Source: Chitinophaga pinensis
GTDB taxonomy: Bacteria; Bacteroidota; Bacteroidia; Chitinophagales; Chitinophagaceae
DNA length: 64,000 nt
Direction of reading: 5' to 3'
Assembly (NCBI GenBank): GCA_902167325.1
Contig: LR632930.1
Coordinates: 4,464,001 to 4,528,000 of the forward strand
Shown here: piece after piece, positions 60,549-64,000 of the stretch
Numbering within the stretch: the first letter of the stretch is position 1
Layout of the letters: every line of letters begins with the position of its first letter
Made by a program: the position numbers and the translations under genes
The notes under the pieces: model-generated
Seen by the model: the letters and a program-made list of their open reading frames with translations, nothing else
Databases searched by the model: none
What the model was told of the DNA's origin: nothing

Positions 60549-62459
60549 TCACACCGCCACCGTTTTTTCTGTTGATACAGCCTTCGGCAGTGAGAAGTAG
60601 AAAGTTGTTCCCACACCCGGCTCGCTTTCCGCCCAGATGCGGCCCTGCATCCGATGCACCATATCCTGACTGATGATCATGGCAATACCGGCACCCTTCA
60701 GCCCTTCTTTCTTCGCCATTACCGCCTGCTCGGGCTGGAAGATCTTCCTGATCTCTGCTTCGCTCAATTCCTTGCCGTGATTGGTAACGGCAGTAATTAC
60801 ACTATCCCCTTCCGTAAAGGCCCGCACCGTAATGGGCTTGCCTGTAGCAGCGTATTTAGTGGCATTGTGAAGGATATTGCGGCAAATGAAGCCCAGCATA
60901 TTCTTTTCTGCAAATACTTTTTCGTTTTCCAGGCTCTCGTCCAGCTCCAGCCATACATTCTTATCCTCCTGTGCCTGCGTGAAGAAGCGGTTGGATTCAC
61001 GCACCACATCCGCGATCCTGAACGCTTCTGCCTGGTACTTACCCCCTTTCCGTTTGGAACCAATCCAGGACAGCAGCCCTTCCATAAACCGGATACTGTC
61101 TTCCGAAGTCTTTTGCAGGCTGCCCATCATGGTCTTGATCACTTCCGGTGAGAGCAGATCTATCACTTTGAAAGCTTCCGTAATACTGAGGATGCTGGCA
61201 AATGGGGCACGCAGGTCGTGCGCCATAACAGAGATGAGCATATTATGGAACTGATCCCAGTCTTCCAGCTCCCGGTTGCGTGCCTCCGTTTCCTTCCGCA
61301 GCTGCTGCTGAATGCGTGCCATATTGCGGCTGGCTATCTCGGAACGGTAAAGGAAGAAGAGCAGCCCTGCCGTAACGATGGTAAGTAGGATGAGGAGATA
61401 GATTGTACGCTTCTGGGCCGACTGGCGGGCCTGCGCTTCCCTGAGGTTGCGTTCATTATTGAGATAATCCAGATAGGTGAACCCGGAGGCCTGTAGTTCG
61501 GCCGATAATGCAGCCGTCTGATCCAGCTGAAGGCGGGCGTAATAATAGGCCATTGCGGTATTCCCGGTTTTTTCATTCAGGGAGGCCAGCTCGGGCATCA
61601 GCAAACTGGCAATGTAAAAGAAATGCTGCCGCTGGGCTATTTCCAGTCCTTTCGTAAAGGATTCCATGGCCTGGCTGGTATCACCCCCCATCTGGAGGAT
61701 CATATGGCCGATGTCGTTATAGATATAGGCCATATTACTGAAATTGCCGGCGGAATCTGCTTCTTTCAGTATCTCGTGCATGCGGGCCAGTCCTTCTTCT
61801 TTACTACCGGCATCGTACAAACGTTTGGCTTCGAACTGGTGGCACACGCTGAGCATTATTTCATCCTTCCCATGTTCGGCTATGCGCCGGGCGGTGATGA
61901 GCATGGAATCGCGCTGGCGCTTGGAAAGCGTGCTGTCTATTTCGATGAGGTTGAGAAGGGCGATGGTTCGGATAGTGTCTTTTTTGGCCAGCCGGCTCAC
62001 GCGGTCGGCTTCATATAAATGCGCTACGCATTTGGCGTAGTTGCCGTCGAATATAAAGTTGATGGCGATATTATTGAGGAGGAGGGCAACCCGCATACTG
62101 TCGCCCAGCTTGCGGTACATGCGCAGGGCATCGTTATTGAAACGGGAAGAGAGGTAATTATTACGGGTCATGTAATACACGCCCTTACCGGTGAGGGCAC
62201 CTGCAATGCCGCGCTGGTAATTGTGTCGTTCGGCAATGCCCTGGGCTATTTCCGCGTAGTGGAGAACACTGTCCCAATGGCGGTAATGATTGTAATCCGC
62301 CAGTTCATTCAGCACATCGGTATAAGCGAGACTATCTTTGATGGTAGTAAGGGAGTGCTGCAATTCCCTGATGTGTTTCAGCTGACCGAAGCTCCCTGCG
62401 GAGCACATCAACATCAAAACACTGCATAGTAAATAGGCCCGGAAGCGTCGGTAATGCAT
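60549..62459 (-). CDS. TPR-containing sensor histidine kinase
   Basis: This encodes a 636-residue kinase: signal peptide (about 1-25), periplasmic TPR-like helical repeats (about 40-330), one membrane helix (about 352-371), a short coiled coil, a HisKA domain and an HATPase_c domain. The phospho-acceptor is H414 in SVMAHDLRAPFASI. The N box is FICRNILHNATKYA, and the G2 box is EGLKGAGIAMIISQ. No response regulator gene is adjacent, so it is an orphan kinase here. TPR sensor kinases of this layout are common in Bacteroidota, and the signal is unknown. Confidence 0.92.
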   Translation of the reverse strand: MHYRRFRAYLLCSVLMLMCSAGSFGQLKHIRELQHSLTTIKDSLAYTDVLNELADYNHYRHWDSVLHYAEIAQGIAERHNYQRGIAGALTGKGVYYMTRNNYLSSRFNNDALRMYRKLGDSMRVALLLNNIAINFIFDGNYAKCVAHLYEADRVSRLAKKDTIRTIALLNLIEIDSTLSKRQRDSMLITARRIAEHGKDEIMLSVCHQFEAKRLYDAGSKEEGLARMHEILKEADSAGNFSNMAYIYNDIGHMILQMGGDTSQAMESFTKGLEIAQRQHFFYIASLLMPELASLNEKTGNTAMAYYYARLQLDQTAALSAELQASGFTYLDYLNNERNLREAQARQSAQKRTIYLLILLTIVTAGLLFFLYRSEIASRNMARIQQQLRKETEARNRELEDWDQFHNMLISVMAHDLRAPFASILSITEAFKVIDLLSPEVIKTMMGSLQKTSEDSIRFMEGLLSWIGSKRKGGKYQAEAFRIADVVRESNRFFTQAQEDKNVWLELDESLENEKVFAEKNMLGFICRNILHNATKYAATGKPITVRAFTEGDSVITAVTNHGKELSEAEIRKIFQPEQAVMAKKEGLKGAGIAMIISQDMVHRMQGRIWAESEPGVGTTFYFSLPKAVSTEKTVAV

Positions 62460-62685
62460 ATGTATTTGTTTCCATCGGTGAAGGGGCCGTCATTCCTTCG
62501 GTTGATCTGTTCATCTTTCAGTAGGCTTACTCGTCTGTCGGGGGGGTGGATGATCCGGGGGCCCTTATTCGTTACTGTTCATACCGTTGTAAACAAATCG
62601 GATGCCAGTTTTCAAAATCTGTGCTGGTAGGGATTATCCGGTTCATACCCATGCTTCACACCGCAAATGTAAGCTTTCGGCATAA

Positions 62686-62724
62686 AAAAACGGCATCACC
62701 GCCGGGGAAGGCGGGATACCGTTT
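62686..62724 (-). terminator. Terminator of the EEP lipoprotein gene
   Basis: An imperfect stem of about 15 bp (AAACGGTATCCCGCC with GGCGGTGATGCCGTTT) around a 6-nt loop is followed on the minus strand by TTTATGCC, giving seven T residues in total. It lies about 27 bp after the stop at 62751. Confidence 0.8.
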
Positions 62725-62750
62725 ATATGCATGGTTTCCGTAAAAAGTTC

Positions 62751-63572
62751 TTATCGTACGATCCACTCGGCTACAACGGCCAGGTGGTCTGACGGGTATG
62801 GTTCATTAACAACCGCGGTACTTACAGGCACCCATCCGCTCCTTTTAGCGGCCAGCACGAAGTCTATCACCCTTTTGGGGGTGTTTACCGGTATGGTAAA
62901 CCCGCAATCCGTACAGGAAGGGCGGTATTTCTCCAGCAGCGTGGCAAAGGCGGTGGTTTGCGGTGTGGTGTTCATATCCCCGGAAAGGATCAGCGGCAGC
63001 GCCAGTGTATCAGCAATGGCATTCAGGGCTGCCACCTGCTCATCACGATTGGCAGGAGTACTAACATCCAGATGGGTGCTGCCAACAGACAGCTTTTTCC
63101 CGTTCCGGAAGGTAATATCTGCAATCGCCACTACCCTGTCTTCCGCCGCGGGGTTGGAAGTTTCGGGGAGGCGGATGGTTCTGGCATTTGTTAATGGGAA
63201 TTTTGACAGGATCGCCACACCATAATCGCCACCTTCATGATCGATGGATTTGGCGAAGTAGGCATACATGCCCGTTTTTTCTGCCAGCAGGGCAGCCTGA
63301 TCGATGTTACCTGACCGCTTCGTGTGCACATCCACTTCCTGGAGCGCCAGTACATCGGGGTTCTGGTCGCGCACCACTTTTGCGATGGCGTCCACATCAA
63401 TGAAGCCCGGCTTCGTAGGCGGGTTGCAGTGGTGGATGTTGTAGGTCATCACCCGCAGGGTATCCCCTTTTGAGGCGGGTTTTCCCGTTGCGGGCAGCTG
63501 CGGCCCCGGCAAGGCCTGCGCATCGTTCTTTGCACAGGCAGCCAGTAACAGGGCGGATAACAAATATTTCAT
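62751..63572 (-). CDS. Endonuclease/exonuclease/phosphatase-family lipoprotein
   Basis: This encodes a 273-residue EEP-superfamily enzyme with a signal peptide MKYLLSALLLAAC (lipidated Cys13), which fixes the ATG at 63572. Active-site landmarks are VMTYNIHH, LALQEVDV, GSTHLDVSTP, LILSGDMNT and the final PSDHLAVVAE, all in the expected order, so the metal and catalytic His residues are present. Family members cut phosphodiesters or phosphomonoesters (DNA, lipids, sugar phosphates), and the substrate is not clear. It follows a SusD gene by 26 bp and so belongs to a PUL running off the right edge. Confidence 0.9.
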   Translation of the reverse strand: MKYLLSALLLAACAKNDAQALPGPQLPATGKPASKGDTLRVMTYNIHHCNPPTKPGFIDVDAIAKVVRDQNPDVLALQEVDVHTKRSGNIDQAALLAEKTGMYAYFAKSIDHEGGDYGVAILSKFPLTNARTIRLPETSNPAAEDRVVAIADITFRNGKKLSVGSTHLDVSTPANRDEQVAALNAIADTLALPLILSGDMNTTPQTTAFATLLEKYRPSCTDCGFTIPVNTPKRVIDFVLAAKRSGWVPVSTAVVNEPYPSDHLAVVAEWIVR

Positions 63573-63598
63573 ACTGAAGAATGTTTTATGGTAACGGA

Positions 63599-64000
63599 TC
63601 AATCCCAGCCCTGGTTCTGCGGCAGCAGATTAGGGTTACGCTGCAGCTGCAACAGGGGAACGGGGAAGCGGTAATGCTTCGGCTCCACAAACTGGCGGCC
63701 GCTCATGACAAGGATGTACCCCTGCGCGTCGGTCTTAAAGTTGGCCACATGCGAAGGCACCATGGCCAGCGATTTCTTCATGCCTTTTACATCGGCAGCC
63801 AGCAGGGCGCCCTGCTTCCAGCGGATCATATCATACCAGCGCTGTCCTTCCCGCGCCAGCTCTATCCTGCGCTCACGGCGGATCTCGGTACGCACATCCA
63901 GTCCATTGGCGGCCATGTGCGCCAACGTCATAGGCATCATACCTACCCGCTCACGGATCTTGTTGATAGTGATATCCAGATCAGCCTGCGTGAGCTTACC
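63599..64000 (-). CDS. SusD/RagB lipoprotein, C-terminal fragment (truncated by window edge)
   Basis: The frame is open to the right edge, giving 133 C-terminal residues of a SusD-family protein. Family endings are visible: LTQADLDITINKIRERVGM, EIRRERRIELAREGQRWYDM and the terminal HYRFPVPLLQLQRNPNLLP with NQGWD. The gene begins beyond 64000, where a SusC gene is expected. It lies 26 bp upstream of the EEP-family lipoprotein gene and is the fourth SusD in the window. Confidence 0.92.
   Translation of the reverse strand, partial: GKLTQADLDITINKIRERVGMMPMTLAHMAANGLDVRTEIRRERRIELAREGQRWYDMIRWKQGALLAADVKGMKKSLAMVPSHVANFKTDAQGYILVMSGRQFVEPKHYRFPVPLLQLQRNPNLLPQNQGWD

Overview
The window comes from a Bacteroidota genome, most likely family Chitinophagaceae (Chitinophaga-like). 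The evidence is three complete SusC/SusD-type outer-membrane pairs plus a fourth SusD cut by the right edge, an ECF sigma/FecR pair feeding a SusC with an N-terminal STN domain, many lipoproteins with Bacteroidota-style signal peptides, LytTR and NarL two-component systems, weak Shine-Dalgarno sequences, and a few TAnnTTTG-like promoter elements. No rRNA, tRNA, CRISPR array, phage or intact insertion sequence was seen.

Layout. 1-1.8 kb: KGG stress protein, quinone-reductase-like MDR enzyme, MmcQ/YjbR protein. 2.3-5.0 kb: a translationally coupled four-gene signalling unit (secreted protein, 7-TM protein, sensor-less histidine kinase, NarL regulator). 5.2-6.6 kb: two small genes, one followed by a decayed copy of its own 3' end. 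7.4-17.2 kb: polysaccharide utilisation locus (PUL) A on the minus strand, sigma factor - FecR - SusC - SusD - SusE - GH76 alpha-mannanase. 17.3-22.6 kb: desaturase, peptide-binding lipoprotein, M1 peptidase, DUF5063-like protein, lipoprotein. 22.7-27.7 kb: PUL B, a SusC/SusD pair with no enzyme in its own transcript. 28.5-30.6 kb: NamZ-like muramidase and an unknown exported helical protein. 30.8-40.3 kb: PUL C on the minus strand, GH92 alpha-mannosidase - SusC - SusD - DUF3823 lipoprotein - GH99-like enzyme. 40.6-43.1 kb: a divergent membrane-spanning regulator. 43.2-45.4 kb: small genes and a 690-bp repeat-rich gap. 45.4-54.4 kb: LytTR/LytS two-component system divergent from an ABC ATPase and an ABC permease/M1-peptidase fusion, then a MacB/FtsX-type permease. 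54.7-60.1 kb: small HTH protein divergent from leuC-leuD-leuA-leuB. 60.1-64 kb: DUF1801 protein, TPR histidine kinase, endonuclease/phosphatase-family lipoprotein and the SusD fragment.

How it fits together. PULs A and C carry GH76, GH92 and GH99-like enzymes, the combination expected for alpha-mannan such as fungal cell-wall mannan or high-mannose N-glycans. They have different control systems: PUL A has trans-envelope sigma/anti-sigma signalling through the SusC STN domain, whereas PUL C faces a single-protein regulator with a lectin-like and beta-propeller periplasmic half and a SARP-like DNA-binding half. The intergenic region between PUL C and this regulator holds a 12-bp-phased array of heptamers that looks like its operator.

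The most unusual signals are: (1) that regulator and its heptamer array; (2) two intergenic blocks of 11-bp-period repeats sharing a CTGAAG core, about 28 kb apart; (3) two tandem duplications of gene 3' ends (78 bp and about 129 bp) lying directly downstream of the parent stop codons. All function assignments are from reading the sequence; no database search was run.
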